64,000 nucleotides of DNA from Paracoccaceae bacterium (GCA_014872875.1 WKFI01000021.1:62001-126000); one strand, 5' to 3'; counted from the stretch's first letter, positions 15,816-24,993 are shown. Program-made: numbers and translations. Notes: generated by a model not told the origin, from the sequence alone.

Positions 15816-16434
15816 CTTTCAATGTGCAATCCTTGATCACATCGCGCCCACAGGGGACCGGGCTCAGATCCTTGGACAGGCAGACCCGAACCTCTTGGAT
15901 GTGATGGTCGCGGCATGTAACCGTGACTTGATCGTGTTCAAGATCAGGATTCTCCTGCAGGAACGCATCTTCGATCAGAGAGGCAGGCAGCGTCACGCTG
16001 CGCGTCAGCTTGCGAAACACGGGCGGACGCGTGACTGCAGTGTAAGCGGTGCGGGACAACTCAAAGTAACCCGCCGCACTCAACCCGGAACAGGTACCGT
16101 GTTTCTTCCACTGGTGCCAGGCCAACCCTGAAGACCCCATGACGTCCTCCATCCCGGCGGTCATTCGGCGGCTGGGCGGAGCTTCTACAGTGCGGCAATA
16201 GCTGGGCCAGCCGCGATGAAACTGCGGCCACAGCCCGTGCAGGATCCAGCCGTGGTCATGCCGCGTGTGGCATTGATCGGAATTTCGTGCATCCCCTTCC
16301 AGCGCACACCAGTTTGGTGACCAGCTGAGCGCCAGAACATAATAGTCGAATTCCCCGGCCTGTTCGCCATCCGCCCGAGCTTGGCCGCTCAGACCCGCCA
16401 CCACGACACCAAGCGCCAAAATCAACCTGCGCAT
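15790..16434 (-). CDS. Ribonuclease T2 family protein
   Basis: A 214-residue exported endoribonuclease that cleaves RNA through 2',3'-cyclic phosphates. Residues 1-21 are a signal peptide (LILALGVVVAGLSGQARA). The two conserved active-site segments are present: HGLWPQ (CAS I, catalytic His) and WHQWKKHGTC (CAS II, with Glu replaced by Gln-Trp-Lys-Lys spacing and the catalytic His in KHGTC). Several Cys residues fit the family's disulphides. It is probably periplasmic, where it would scavenge RNA. It is the first gene of a two-gene minus-strand unit with the small membrane protein and is divergent from trcR. Confidence 0.9.
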   Translation of the reverse strand: MRRLILALGVVVAGLSGQARADGEQAGEFDYYVLALSWSPNWCALEGDARNSDQCHTRHDHGWILHGLWPQFHRGWPSYCRTVEAPPSRRMTAGMEDVMGSSGLAWHQWKKHGTCSGLSAAGYFELSRTAYTAVTRPPVFRKLTRSVTLPASLIEDAFLQENPDLEHDQVTVTCRDHHIQEVRVCLSKDLSPVPCGRDVIKDCTLKDARFEPVR

Positions 16435-16563
16435 TCGCCTCTTTCCTTATTCGTTCAACGCAACTATATAGGCGTGAAGTTCCCCGACAACGGAAACCCG
16501 CCCCGAATGCCGGGGCAGCCGAATTCCGGCGACGGGACAGATGTGTTTTAAGGAGATGAGCGC

Positions 16564-17343
16564 ATGGCAAAACCGTTGATGGCCAAAGCGACCGCCGTGT
16601 GGCTGGTGGACAATACCACGATCAGCTTCAAGCAGATCGCAGATTTCGTGGGCATGCATGAACTGGAGATCCAGGGCATCGCGGATGGTGACGTGGCGGC
16701 TGGCGTGAAAGGGTTCGACCCGATTGCGAACAACCAACTGACCCAGGAAGAAATCACCGCTGCCGAAGGCAGCCCGCTTCACAAGCTCCGGCTCAAGTTC
16801 AATCCGGCCGCTGCCGGTGAAGAAAAGCGTCGTGGCCCGCGCTATACTCCGCTGTCGAAACGTCAGGACCGCCCTGCATCGATCCTGTGGCTGGTCAAGT
16901 TCCACCCGGAACTCAGCGACGGTCAGATCTCGAAACTGGTTGGTACCACCAAACCAACCATTCAGGCGATCCGCGAGCGGACACATTGGAACATCGCCAA
17001 TATTCAACCGATTGACCCGGTTGCCCTGGGCCTGTGCAAACAGTCCGAACTGGACCTGGCTGTACAGAAGGCCGCCGCCAAGAAGGCCGCCGAGGGCGGC
17101 GTGATGAGCGATGACGAGCGTCGTAAACTGGTCAGCACTGAGCAGTCGCTGGATATGCCGGCCGAGCCTAAAATTCCGACCGCGATCGAAGGGCTGGAAA
17201 CCTTTTCGCTCACCGATACGCCGGACGAGATGGAAGTAGACAAAGCCGAACCGATCCTGGACGCGGACAGCTTCTTCAACCTGCCGGCCGGTGATGATGA
17301 TGATGAGGATGAAGAAGACAACGGTATCGACCCGCGCTTCTGA
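16564..17343 (+). CDS. trcR: Cell cycle transcriptional regulator TrcR (DUF1013)
   Basis: A 259-residue DUF1013 protein, conserved in alphaproteobacteria and known as TrcR. The N-terminal half contains two related helix-turn-helix-like stretches (AVWLVDNTTISFKQIADFVG and ILWLVKFHPELSDGQISKLVG), each followed by a charged linker. The C-terminus is strongly acidic (DDDDEDEEDNGIDPRF), typical for the family. It is thought to act on RNA polymerase or DNA; that part is family knowledge. A strong AAGGAGATGAG site precedes the ATG at 16564, and a terminator follows the stop. Confidence 0.92.
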   Translation: MAKPLMAKATAVWLVDNTTISFKQIADFVGMHELEIQGIADGDVAAGVKGFDPIANNQLTQEEITAAEGSPLHKLRLKFNPAAAGEEKRRGPRYTPLSKRQDRPASILWLVKFHPELSDGQISKLVGTTKPTIQAIRERTHWNIANIQPIDPVALGLCKQSELDLAVQKAAAKKAAEGGVMSDDERRKLVSTEQSLDMPAEPKIPTAIEGLETFSLTDTPDEMEVDKAEPILDADSFFNLPAGDDDDEDEEDNGIDPRF

Positions 17344-17370
17344 TCCTGCCTGAACAGTCAGACATTTTGA

Positions 17371-17405
17371 AACCTCCGGCCTGCTGGGCCGGGGGTTTTC
17401 TTTTG
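17371..17405 (+). terminator. Rho-independent terminator of trcR
   Basis: AACCTCCGGCC (17371-17381) pairs with GGCCGGGGGTT (17387-17397, one G-T pair) and TTTCTTTT follows. Confidence 0.85.
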
Positions 17406-17487
17406 CGCAATTGTTCTGGACCTCAAGCCGGGTTGAGGTCCTAGGGTTGGTGCATTCACGATTCGCTTTTTTAGCAAAGGGCTCGCC

Positions 17488-18078
17488 ATGCATGTTCTCA
17501 TTGTCCTCGATCATCCTGATCCCGGATCTTTCAGCGCCGCGGCAGCAGCAGCCTTCATGACGGGTGCCAAGGCTGCTGGTCATTCCACGGAATTGGCCGA
17601 CTTGCATGGCGAGGGCTTCGACCCGCGCTGGACCATGGCCGATATCGGGGCGGACGATTCCACCCCGCCGCCCAAGGACGTTCTCGCAGAACAAGCACGC
17701 ATCGAACGAGCGGATGCGCTCTGCCTGGTGTTTCCACTGTTCTGGTGGGGAATGCCTGCGATGACCAAAGGCTGGGTCGACCGGGTCTGGACTTGGGGCT
17801 GGGCCTATGACCAACTGGACGATCCGGAAAAGTCGCTGCAGCGGTCCCGGACCGGCGTCCTCCTGATCCCTGCAGGCGCACGCTCGGATGAGATGGAGGA
17901 GGAGGGTTATACCGCCGCGTTGGAGACCGCTTGGACAACCGGAACGTTTGGCTATTTCGGCTTCTCACCTCGGCGGTTGGAACTGCTTTGCGGGTCTACA
18001 GGATCCCGCCCACGCCGGGAAGCCTTGCTGGCGCGTTGCCATCAGATCGGGCTCAATCTGCCCGACCCTGAAGGTTAA
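17488..18078 (+). CDS. NAD(P)H dehydrogenase (quinone), flavodoxin-fold family
   Basis: A 196-residue cytoplasmic flavoprotein of the NQO1/MdaB/KefF-accessory family, which reduces quinones or small electrophiles by two electrons. The flavin phosphate loop is in the first strand-loop (VLIVLDHPDPGSFSAA), and the hallmark LVFPLFWWGMPAMTKGWVDRV lies at about residues 80-100. GYFGFSPRRLELLCG follows late in the protein. The length is on the short side but complete. Its last 26 bp overlap the end of the convergent LysR gene. A weak AAAGGG sits upstream of the ATG. Confidence 0.88.
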   Translation: MHVLIVLDHPDPGSFSAAAAAAFMTGAKAAGHSTELADLHGEGFDPRWTMADIGADDSTPPPKDVLAEQARIERADALCLVFPLFWWGMPAMTKGWVDRVWTWGWAYDQLDDPEKSLQRSRTGVLLIPAGARSDEMEEEGYTAALETAWTTGTFGYFGFSPRRLELLCGSTGSRPRREALLARCHQIGLNLPDPEG

Positions 18079-18982
18079 TCTGCTTGATGGCCTCCCTAGT
18101 CTGGTCGCCTTGCGTCAGCAACCAGGCTCTCAGCTTCTCGACACGGTTGATGCCTTGTTTGGCTAGTGGCGTCAGCACGAAATAGGCGCTTTCAGGGCGG
18201 CACACATGGGTGTGAGCCAACACCAACAAACCACGCGCCAATTCACGCTGCACCAGCAATCGGGGCAGTATGGCAATGCCATGCCCGTAACTCGCTGCAT
18301 CGATCAGCATTTCGAACTGGCTGAAAAGCGGGCCGGTGGGAAGGGTAGGCAGTGTCTTGCCCAGACTTTCAAACCAGATTGCCCAGCTTTGGGGTCGCGT
18401 CCGATGCTGCAAGGCCGGGAAATCCAGCAAGTCTACAGGATCTTGAACCGGTCCGCTCAACAAGTCGGGGGAGGCAACAGCAACCAGATCCTCCTGCATC
18501 AACAGATCCGCGCGGAACCCGGGCCAAGGTGGATCACCTTGAACGATCGCCAGATCCACCAGCCCGGCATCCATTGCGTCATTGTCCAGATAGGTGATCG
18601 TGTTCACGGTCAATCTGGGTTGTTCGCGTGCCAGATCCGCCAGCCGGGGCATCAACCATCGGCTGCCAAGGGTCGGATAAGTCCCGATATTGATCGCACC
18701 GCCCGGGTTGTCGCGGGTCCTGAGCTTGTAGAACGTCGCCTCCAAAGCTTCCAGTTGAGGCGAAAGCTCCTCCAAAAGCATCCGTCCGGCGTCGGTCAGA
18801 CGTACCCGTTGACGCACCCGGTGGAACAGCATTTGGCCGACATCGGACTCCAGCGCCTGAATCTGCCGCCCCAAAGCACTTTGAGACATGTTCAAGGATT
18901 TTGCCGCCTGGACGAAACTCTCTGACCGCGCGGCGGCCTCGAAACACAAAAGAGCGGCTGTTGATGGTATCTTACGGCGCAT
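18053..18982 (-). CDS. LysR-family (GcvA-like) transcriptional regulator
   Basis: A 309-residue regulator with an N-terminal winged HTH (residues 6-65, ALLCFEAAARSESFVQAAKSLNMSQ given in part as FVQAAKSLNMSQSALGRQIQ) and a C-terminal effector domain. It resembles the GcvA branch (IPSTAALLCFEAAAR start; GINRVEKLRAWL end). It is divergent from the hydroxylase-threonine aldolase unit, with a perfect TTGCAT-N3-ATGCAA palindrome in the 117-bp spacer, so this unit is its likely target. A GcvA-like regulator next to a glycine-forming aldolase is suggestive, since GcvA responds to glycine in enterobacteria. Confidence 0.9.
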   Translation of the reverse strand: MRRKIPSTAALLCFEAAARSESFVQAAKSLNMSQSALGRQIQALESDVGQMLFHRVRQRVRLTDAGRMLLEELSPQLEALEATFYKLRTRDNPGGAINIGTYPTLGSRWLMPRLADLAREQPRLTVNTITYLDNDAMDAGLVDLAIVQGDPPWPGFRADLLMQEDLVAVASPDLLSGPVQDPVDLLDFPALQHRTRPQSWAIWFESLGKTLPTLPTGPLFSQFEMLIDAASYGHGIAILPRLLVQRELARGLLVLAHTHVCRPESAYFVLTPLAKQGINRVEKLRAWLLTQGDQTREAIKQINLQGRAD

Positions 18983-18997
18983 GTGGATCTCCAGTTA

Positions 18998-19012
18998 TTG
19001 CATTTCATGCAA
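18998..19012. promoter_or_regulatory. LysR operator candidate (TTGCATTTCATGCAA)
   Basis: A perfect 6-bp inverted repeat with a 3-base spacer, matching the T-N11-A LysR box. A further TGATGCAAAA half-site follows at 19017-19026, as expected for a LysR tetramer. It is 15 bp before the lysR start and 88 bp before the hydroxylase start. Confidence 0.65.
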
Positions 19013-19099
19013 CAAGTGATGCAAAATATCGACTTTTTTTGCAGATCTCCGCCTGTATTGTCGCATTGAAAGCCACACTCACGCGAACAGGACCCCGCC

Positions 19100-19777
19100 A
19101 TGCGTTTTGTCCCCCAGATCAATGATGCCGATGTGCAAGCCGTTACAGAACAGATGAAAACCGTGCCGGACACAAAAACCGTTGCCCAGTTCCAGCCGGG
19201 ACCCGGAATTCAGCGGCTCGATCTGCGCTTTGACATCGACCAGCTTCGCGACGCACTGGAGGAATGCCTGCGCCGCGAAGAATACATGGGTGGCATGCAG
19301 GATCAGGGGTTTGCCGCCTTGCCCCTGACACAGCGTCCGGGACAGACCGAATGGACGGCAAATGACCTGTCCGGGCGATATTGGCTCCGCGGTGATGATC
19401 GTTACGTCGAAGAACCGCGCGAAGATCTGGTTCCCGAAATCGACTTCTCGGAGTTCAATCCCAAGTTCAAAGGCACTTATTTCGAACATGTGCATACAGA
19501 GCTGAGTAAACGGTTTCCGATCGGCCGCACCCGCATCTTGTCCAAGGGTCTCTACAACTGCAATTCCTGGCATCGCGACCCGGAACCTCGTCTGCATATC
19601 CCGATCGTGTCGAACCCCGGATCACTCTTCATCGTGAACCACCACGTCACCCATCTGCCCGCTGACGGATCGGTATACTTCACCGATACGCGTGGCTACC
19701 ATACCGCACTGAACGGAGGCGAAACCCGGCGTGTCCACATCGTGGCGGCGCTGGCTTATGATCAGGTGGCCGAGTGA
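19100..19777 (+). CDS. Aspartyl/asparaginyl beta-hydroxylase-like 2-oxoglutarate dioxygenase
   Basis: A 225-residue soluble protein. The C-terminal half carries a cupin-type Fe(II)/2-oxoglutarate site: His158 and Asp160 in SWHRDPEPRLHIP, distal His201 in DTRGYHTALNGG, and Arg211 in ETRRVHIV, which would hold 2-oxoglutarate. This is the aspartyl/asparaginyl beta-hydroxylase pattern, with a canonical H-x-D...H triad. There is no signal peptide or membrane anchor, so it may act on a free amino acid or a cytoplasmic protein. Its stop overlaps the start of the threonine aldolase (GTGA at 19774-19777), so the two are translationally coupled. The inferred role is to make a beta-hydroxy amino acid that the aldolase cleaves. 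The substrate is unknown. Confidence 0.8.
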   Translation: MRFVPQINDADVQAVTEQMKTVPDTKTVAQFQPGPGIQRLDLRFDIDQLRDALEECLRREEYMGGMQDQGFAALPLTQRPGQTEWTANDLSGRYWLRGDDRYVEEPREDLVPEIDFSEFNPKFKGTYFEHVHTELSKRFPIGRTRILSKGLYNCNSWHRDPEPRLHIPIVSNPGSLFIVNHHVTHLPADGSVYFTDTRGYHTALNGGETRRVHIVAALAYDQVAE

Positions 19778-20826
19778 CAAACTACAGTGGAATGATTCAG
19801 GCAGACCGGCGCAATGCAACCGTCTGCGACTTGCGCAGCGATACGGTCACCAGACCTGACGCCGCGATGCGAAAGGCCATGTACGACGCCGAAGTTGGCG
19901 ACGACGTCTATGGCGATGATCCGCAGATCAACCTGTTGGAACACAGCCTGGCCGAACGGCTGGGCAAGGAGGCTGGACTGTTTGTGCCTTCGGGCACGAT
20001 GAGCAACCTTCTGGCCCTGCTGTCACACTGTCAGCGCGGCGAGGAGATCATAGTCGGACATGATTATCACGTCTTCATCGACGAGGCTGCCGGGGCATCG
20101 GTGCTTGGTGGTATGGCGCTGTATCCTCTTCCTGTGCGTCCAGATGGAGCGTTGGAACCGGCAGACATCTCTGCGGCGGTCAAGGAAGACGATTTCCATT
20201 ATGCGATCAGCCGTCTTCTGTCACTGGAGAACACCCATAACGGCATGGCCGTACCGCTGGCTGACATGCAGGCTGCCGTGCAGGCCGGACGTTCGGCAGA
20301 GCTGTCCGTGCATCTCGACGGAGCCCGCTTCTTCAATGCGATCACCGCTCTGAACTGCTCTGAAACCGATCTGGCCGGGCTGATGGACAGCGTGTCGGTC
20401 TGTTTGTCCAAAGGGCTGGGAACGCCCGTGGGATCTGTTCTGGTCGGTCCTGGTGACCTGATCGCCCGCGCGCGCCGTTGGCGCAAGATGCTGGGGGGGG
20501 GGATGCGGCAAGCCGGTGTGCTGGCCGCCGCCGCTCTGCACGCCCTGGATCATAATGTGACGCGGCTGAGCGAGGATCACGACCGTGCCTCAGCGCTTGC
20601 TGACGCGTTGCGTGCCATTGGGGCAGGGCAGGTCAAGCAGGCCACCAACATGGTATTTTTCACGCCAACCGATCCGGTCCACTCCGACTTGCGCGCGCAT
20701 CTGGCCGCCGAAGGTGTGGTCATTGCCGCTGGTTCCAGCGGCGCAATCCGCATGGTTTTGCACAAGGACGTTACCGATGACGCACTGGACGCAGCCTTGA
20801 CCGGAATGCGCCGCTTCTTTGGATAA
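19774..20826 (+). CDS. ltaE: Low-specificity threonine aldolase family, PLP enzyme
   Basis: A 350-residue cytoplasmic PLP-dependent aldolase that splits beta-hydroxy-alpha-amino acids into glycine and an aldehyde. Family signatures are present: DLRSDTVTRPDAAM, VGDDVYGDDP, FVPSGTMSNL, HLDGARFFNA and the PLP lysine (residue 213) in CLSKGLGTPVGS. The start is a GTG at 19774 that overlaps the hydroxylase stop; an ATG six codons on is possible. A strong terminator follows. In this context the natural substrate may be the hydroxylase product rather than threonine. Confidence 0.92.
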   Translation: MTNYSGMIQADRRNATVCDLRSDTVTRPDAAMRKAMYDAEVGDDVYGDDPQINLLEHSLAERLGKEAGLFVPSGTMSNLLALLSHCQRGEEIIVGHDYHVFIDEAAGASVLGGMALYPLPVRPDGALEPADISAAVKEDDFHYAISRLLSLENTHNGMAVPLADMQAAVQAGRSAELSVHLDGARFFNAITALNCSETDLAGLMDSVSVCLSKGLGTPVGSVLVGPGDLIARARRWRKMLGGGMRQAGVLAAAALHALDHNVTRLSEDHDRASALADALRAIGAGQVKQATNMVFFTPTDPVHSDLRAHLAAEGVVIAAGSSGAIRMVLHKDVTDDALDAALTGMRRFFG

Positions 20827-20890
20827 GGGCGCGCTACGACCAGGCTTCTTTCTGGTCCAAAATACCTTGGGGGGTGAGACCGCAGGTCGA

Positions 20891-20912
20891 GGGGGGCAAC
20901 GCCCCCCTTTTT
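20891..20912 (+). terminator. Rho-independent terminator after the threonine aldolase gene
   Basis: GGGGGGC-AAC-GCCCCCC forms a 7-bp GC stem followed by TTTTT. The T-run touches the recR stop codon on the other strand. Confidence 0.85.
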
Positions 20913-21508
20913 CACAATTCTTTCCGCGCCCGCAACGCAGCGGTGATGGTGCCATCATCGAGATAGTCCAGCTCTCCGCCAATTGGCACACCCTGCGCCA
21001 GAGAGGTCAGTTTGACCCGTCCCTGCAACTGATCGGCGATGTAATGCGCCGTGGTCTGCCCATCGACAGTCGCGTTCAGCGCCAGGATCACCTCGGTGAT
21101 CTCCTCTGACACCACCCGATCCAGCAGGCGGGGGATGCGCAGCTCTTCGGGGCCTACCGCGTCCAGCGCGGACAGGGTGCCGCCCAGAACGTGATAACGC
21201 CCCTTGAAGACACCGGAGCGTTCCATCGCCCACAGATCGGCCACGTCCTCGACGACGCACAGCTCACCGGTGGCGCGCTTTTCGCTTTCACAGATATCGC
21301 AAATGTCCGAGGTACCGATATTGCCGCAATTCAGGCATTCCCGAGCAGACACGGCAACCCGGCTCATCATGTCCGATAGCGGGCTCAACAGCAGCGACCT
21401 TTTTCGGATCAGATGCAGGACCGCCCGCCGGGCGGAGCGGGGTCCAAGCCCCGGCAATTTCGCCATGAGATCGATCAGTGTTTCGATGTCGTCGGTGGAC
21501 CCGCTCAT
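20912..21508 (-). CDS. recR: Recombination mediator protein RecR
   Basis: A 198-residue protein of the RecFOR pathway, which with RecO loads RecA at gaps. The helix-hairpin-helix [16 protein letters not shown] is at residues 18-33, the zinc finger uses Cys58, Cys61, Cys70 and Cys73, and a TOPRIM domain follows (about 82-175, with [12 protein letters not shown] and [17 protein letters not shown]). Its start overlaps the end of the TraB/GumN gene by 4 bp (ATGA), and it lies at the 3' end of the dnaX-ybaB group, the usual bacterial linkage. Confidence 0.96.
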   Translation of the reverse strand: MSGSTDDIETLIDLMAKLPGLGPRSARRAVLHLIRKRSLLLSPLSDMMSRVAVSARECLNCGNIGTSDICDICESEKRATGELCVVEDVADLWAMERSGVFKGRYHVLGGTLSALDAVGPEELRIPRLLDRVVSEEITEVILALNATVDGQTTAHYIADQLQGRVKLTSLAQGVPIGGELDYLDDGTITAALRARKEL

Positions 21509-22566
21509 TCTCTGACTTCCTCTGGCAACGGGATGCGGGTGACCGTGAACCCGGCCTTTCGCAACAATTCGATCATGCCCTGATCGCCCGGCAAATGAAA
21601 CGCCCCGACCGCCATGAAGACACCACCGGCTTCCAGGTCTTCCAGCGCAGCGTCCAGAAAGCGATGGTTGCGTTCCGCCAGCAGGTATCCGTCGCTCAGC
21701 GTTATCAGGCGTTCGGCCTCGGTTTCTCCAAAAAACTGCGACAGGAAGTTGTGGTTCCAGGCCTGCATCACCCCGATTTCCCCTGCCTTGTACAAGGCAA
21801 AGCTGGTCGCGCGTCCTGCCGAGGAGGTGGTGGGTTCCAGATAGGCGCCGTAAACCGACAGGATCGCCTGGGCGAGGTCGTGGTTCTGCGGCAGGTTCAG
21901 ATGGGTCCGAAAACTGTCTGCGGGTTCCATCCCCAGAATCTCGGCTCCGGCGATTTGACCCAGCATCTGAATGCGATTGTCCTGTGACGGCAGAACAGCA
22001 CTCGAGAAATCGTCACAGGGATCCGGTAGCAGCAACTCGGCCAGGGCCCCGGGTTTCAGAAAATCCGGCGCCTCGCGCGTCCATCCGACTCCATGGGCAC
22101 GGGACCGTATCCAGCCAATTACCCTCGGGTCCAACCCGGAGCGGTCAAAGTCAAAGGATTGGCGCGGAGAGCGGTAGGTGTTCGAATACTCGAACTGCAT
22201 CTCGAACCGGCGTCGGCTGGGGAAGGTGAAGTCGATCTCAACCGCAACCACCCGCGCTTTCGAGATCCGATCCATCACGATCCTGGGAAGATCAAGGATC
22301 AGCGGATTATTGGAGTGGTTGGTGCCCCAAAGATGGGACACCGCGCCATCGGGGGATGCCACGCGCCAGAACCGACCAACCGGGTTTTCCGTCAAGGCCG
22401 CTCTGGCTCGCAAAGTGGCCAGATCCGCAGGCGAAAGAACCTCGTCCACGATCTTTGCCTTGTCCACGTCGCACACTGCGCGGGTAGCCCAATACTGAGC
22501 CTGTGCCGCCGCGGGCCAGATCAGCGCGGGCAGCAGCAGCGTTGCAAGAGCACGGAAAAGGCGCAT
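21505..22566 (-). CDS. TraB/GumN family protein, exported
   Basis: A 353-residue protein of the TraB/GumN (TIKI-like) family, candidate metal-dependent peptidases of the envelope. A signal peptide covers residues 1-23 ([18 protein letters not shown]). The two family motifs are the GTNH box in HLWGTNHSN and the C-terminal [11 protein letters not shown] box. It is placed between ybaB and recR, with a 4-bp overlap to recR, so it is cotranscribed with DNA-repair genes; this is a known Rhodobacterales arrangement without a clear functional link. The substrate is unknown. Confidence 0.87.
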   Translation of the reverse strand: MRLFRALATLLLPALIWPAAAQAQYWATRAVCDVDKAKIVDEVLSPADLATLRARAALTENPVGRFWRVASPDGAVSHLWGTNHSNNPLILDLPRIVMDRISKARVVAVEIDFTFPSRRRFEMQFEYSNTYRSPRQSFDFDRSGLDPRVIGWIRSRAHGVGWTREAPDFLKPGALAELLLPDPCDDFSSAVLPSQDNRIQMLGQIAGAEILGMEPADSFRTHLNLPQNHDLAQAILSVYGAYLEPTTSSAGRATSFALYKAGEIGVMQAWNHNFLSQFFGETEAERLITLSDGYLLAERNHRFLDAALEDLEAGGVFMAVGAFHLPGDQGMIELLRKAGFTVTRIPLPEEVRE

Positions 22567-22577
22567 CCCGGGCAGGA

Positions 22578-22922
22578 TCAGAACGGCAGTTTGATGTCCT
22601 TGGGCAGGCCCATGCTTTCGGTCAGGCGCGCCATTTCTTCCTGGGACTTTTCTGCAGCTTTGGTCTGAGCGTCCTTGATGGCGGCCAGGATCAGGTCTTC
22701 AACCACTTCCTTGTCATCGCCATTGAAGATCGACGGGTCTATGTCCAGGCCTTTCAACTCGCCCTTGGCGGTTGCGGTTGCCTTGACCAGACCGGCACCG
22801 GCTTCACCGGTCACCATCAGGTTTTCCAGCTCTTCCTGCATCTGGGCCATTTTTGTCTGCAGTTCCTGAGCCGATTTCATCATCTTGGCCATATCGCCAA
22901 GACCGCCGAGGCCTTTGAGCAT
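22578..22922 (-). CDS. ybaB: YbaB/EbfC family nucleoid-associated protein
   Basis: A 114-residue DNA-binding protein that forms a tweezer-like dimer. The helical start LGGLGDMAKMMKSAQELQTKMAQ, the beta part GLVKATATAKGELKGLDIDP and the helical tail EEMARLTESMG match the family. The ATG at 22922 has a GGAG site upstream (CGTGGAGAACTTC on the minus strand), and the protein then begins MLKGLGGLG as in relatives; an in-frame ATG at 22979 would add a foreign leader. It lies between dnaX and recR as in most bacteria. Confidence 0.95.
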   Translation of the reverse strand: MLKGLGGLGDMAKMMKSAQELQTKMAQMQEELENLMVTGEAGAGLVKATATAKGELKGLDIDPSIFNGDDKEVVEDLILAAIKDAQTKAAEKSQEEMARLTESMGLPKDIKLPF

Positions 22923-23010
22923 TGAAGTTCTCCACGAATTCAGTTTGGCGTCTAGATACGGTTCCGGGGCGGTTTTCACAAGGGGAACCGGCCGGCTTTA
23001 CTGGGCGGGG

Positions 23011-24795
23011 TCAGCCGTCCTCGAACGGATCCCATTCATCTTCAACTTCGGGCAGGGCGTCGGCCTGTACCTCGGCCATGATATCCTGCGCGGTGCGGAT
23101 GCTCTTGATCCTGGCCTTGGGGAAGCTGGACAAAACCGCCTGAACCATCGGGTGATCCCGGGCTTCGGCGCGCAGGGCGTTTTCGGCGGCGTCCTCCCGT
23201 TCCTTGATGGTTTCGCCGCCGCCTTCGTTGACGACGGTGACGACCCAGCGGCTGTGGGTCCATGCCTGCAACTGCTGTCCCAGTCGTTGAGCCAGATCCG
23301 CCGGAGCGTCATCAGTCGGCTGAAAGGTGATCCGCCCAGGCTGGTAGGATACCAATCGCAGATACATTTCGACATTGGCCCGCAGAAGCCCGTCGCGTCG
23401 GGTGTTGATCAGTTCGACCACATGTTCGAACGTCGGGTACCGGGCCAGCGCCAAATCCGTCTGTGGTGCCAGTTGCGAGCTGGTCGCGCCGCCTCCCTGC
23501 ATGGTCGGAGCGCCCCCGGTCGGTCCTTGTGGCGCAGTGGAGGACGGCATCGGTGCAGACATCCCGCCCGAAGGTGCTTGGGCCGATCCTGCCATTGCCA
23601 TACCGCCTTGTGGGCCGGGTGGCGGGGGCGGCGTGTCCTGCAACCGTCGGATCAGCTCCTCGGGGCTGGGCAGATCGGCTACATGTGTCAGACGGATCAC
23701 CGCCATTTCTGCGGCCATCATGGCGTTGGGAGCAGCGGCCACTTCCTCCAGTGCCTTCAGCAACATCTGCCACATCCGGGTCAAAACCCGCATGGGCAGG
23801 GCCTCGGCCATCTGGCTGCCGCGTGCCCGTTCGTCTGGTGAAATCGTCGGATCTTCGGCCGATTCCGGGGTGATTTTCACCACGGACACCCAATGGGTGA
23901 TTTCGGCCAGGTCGCGCAGAACCGCTAACGGGTCGGCCCCTTCGGCATATTGCGCGCCGATCTCGTTCAGGGCTGCGGCTGCATCGCCCCGGAGGATCAT
24001 GTCCGTGAGATCCAGAACCCGGCCGCGGTCGGCCAGTCCCAACATGGCGCGGACCTGATCGGCGGTGGTTTCACCCGCCCCATGGCTGATCGCCTGATCC
24101 AAAAGCGAGGTCGCGTCCCGGGCCGAACCTTCGGCGGCGCGGGTGATGAGCGCCAGCGCGTCGTCGGCGATCTGGGCATTCTCGGCCCCGGCGATCTTTT
24201 TCAGCAAACCGATCATGTCCTCGGGCTCGATCCGGCGCAGGTCAAAACGCTGGCAGCGGGACAGGACCGTGACGGGAACCTTGCGGATCTCGGTCGTGGC
24301 AAAGATGAACTTCACATGCGCTGGTGGTTCTTCCAGCGTCTTCAGCAGCGCGTTGAAGGCGCTGGTCGATAGCATGTGAACTTCGTCGATGATGTAGATC
24401 TTGTAGCGCGCACTTGCAGCACGGTACCGGACGCTGTCGATGATCTCCCGAATATCGTTCACACCGGTCCGCGAGGCCGCGTCCATCTCCATCACGTCCA
24501 CATGGCGGCCTTCCATGATCGCCACGCAATGCTCGCACTGGCCGCAGGGTTCGGTCGTGGGGCCTCCCTGTCCGTCCGTGCCAATGCAGTTCATCCCCTT
24601 GGCAATGATTCGCGCCGTCGTGGTTTTGCCGGTGCCGCGAATGCCGGTCATGACAAAGGCCTGGGCGATCCGGTCCGCCTCGAACGCGTTCTTGAGCGTG
24701 CGCACCATGGCGTCCTGACCCACGAGGTCTGCAAAGGTCTCGGGTCGGTATTTGCGGGCCAGAACTTGGTACTGGCTTTGCTCGGTATCGGTCAT
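23011..24795 (-). CDS. dnaX: DNA polymerase III subunit gamma/tau
   Basis: A 594-residue clamp-loader ATPase of the replisome. The AAA+ domain has Walker A GIRGTGKTT (residues 51-59), a zinc module with Cys70 or so and Cys84, Cys87 and Cys90, Walker B in IIDEVHMLS and the sensor FATTEIRKVP. A Pro/Gly/Met-rich linker (about 390-440) and a tau-type C-terminal domain that binds the polymerase follow. The length is normal. No obvious slippery A-run for a programmed frameshift was seen. It heads the minus-strand dnaX-ybaB-TraB/GumN-recR group. Confidence 0.97.
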   Translation of the reverse strand: MTDTEQSQYQVLARKYRPETFADLVGQDAMVRTLKNAFEADRIAQAFVMTGIRGTGKTTTARIIAKGMNCIGTDGQGGPTTEPCGQCEHCVAIMEGRHVDVMEMDAASRTGVNDIREIIDSVRYRAASARYKIYIIDEVHMLSTSAFNALLKTLEEPPAHVKFIFATTEIRKVPVTVLSRCQRFDLRRIEPEDMIGLLKKIAGAENAQIADDALALITRAAEGSARDATSLLDQAISHGAGETTADQVRAMLGLADRGRVLDLTDMILRGDAAAALNEIGAQYAEGADPLAVLRDLAEITHWVSVVKITPESAEDPTISPDERARGSQMAEALPMRVLTRMWQMLLKALEEVAAAPNAMMAAEMAVIRLTHVADLPSPEELIRRLQDTPPPPPGPQGGMAMAGSAQAPSGGMSAPMPSSTAPQGPTGGAPTMQGGGATSSQLAPQTDLALARYPTFEHVVELINTRRDGLLRANVEMYLRLVSYQPGRITFQPTDDAPADLAQRLGQQLQAWTHSRWVVTVVNEGGGETIKEREDAAENALRAEARDHPMVQAVLSSFPKARIKSIRTAQDIMAEVQADALPEVEDEWDPFEDG

Positions 24796-24993
24796 GGAAT
24801 GCTCGCGCCGGGATTCGTGTCTTTTCGGGTCAGCGGCCAGCGTAAGGGGGTGGGCGGCAATCGTCCACTGCTGAGAGCGGCCATGTGCTCTGGTGCCTCG
24901 TTCAGTCTATGAGAAAATCGTTTTGGGAAATCGGAAAACTGCTGCACAGTTGAACCAGTTGCAAGTGTTGAACGCATCGCGAGGGGAGGTCGG

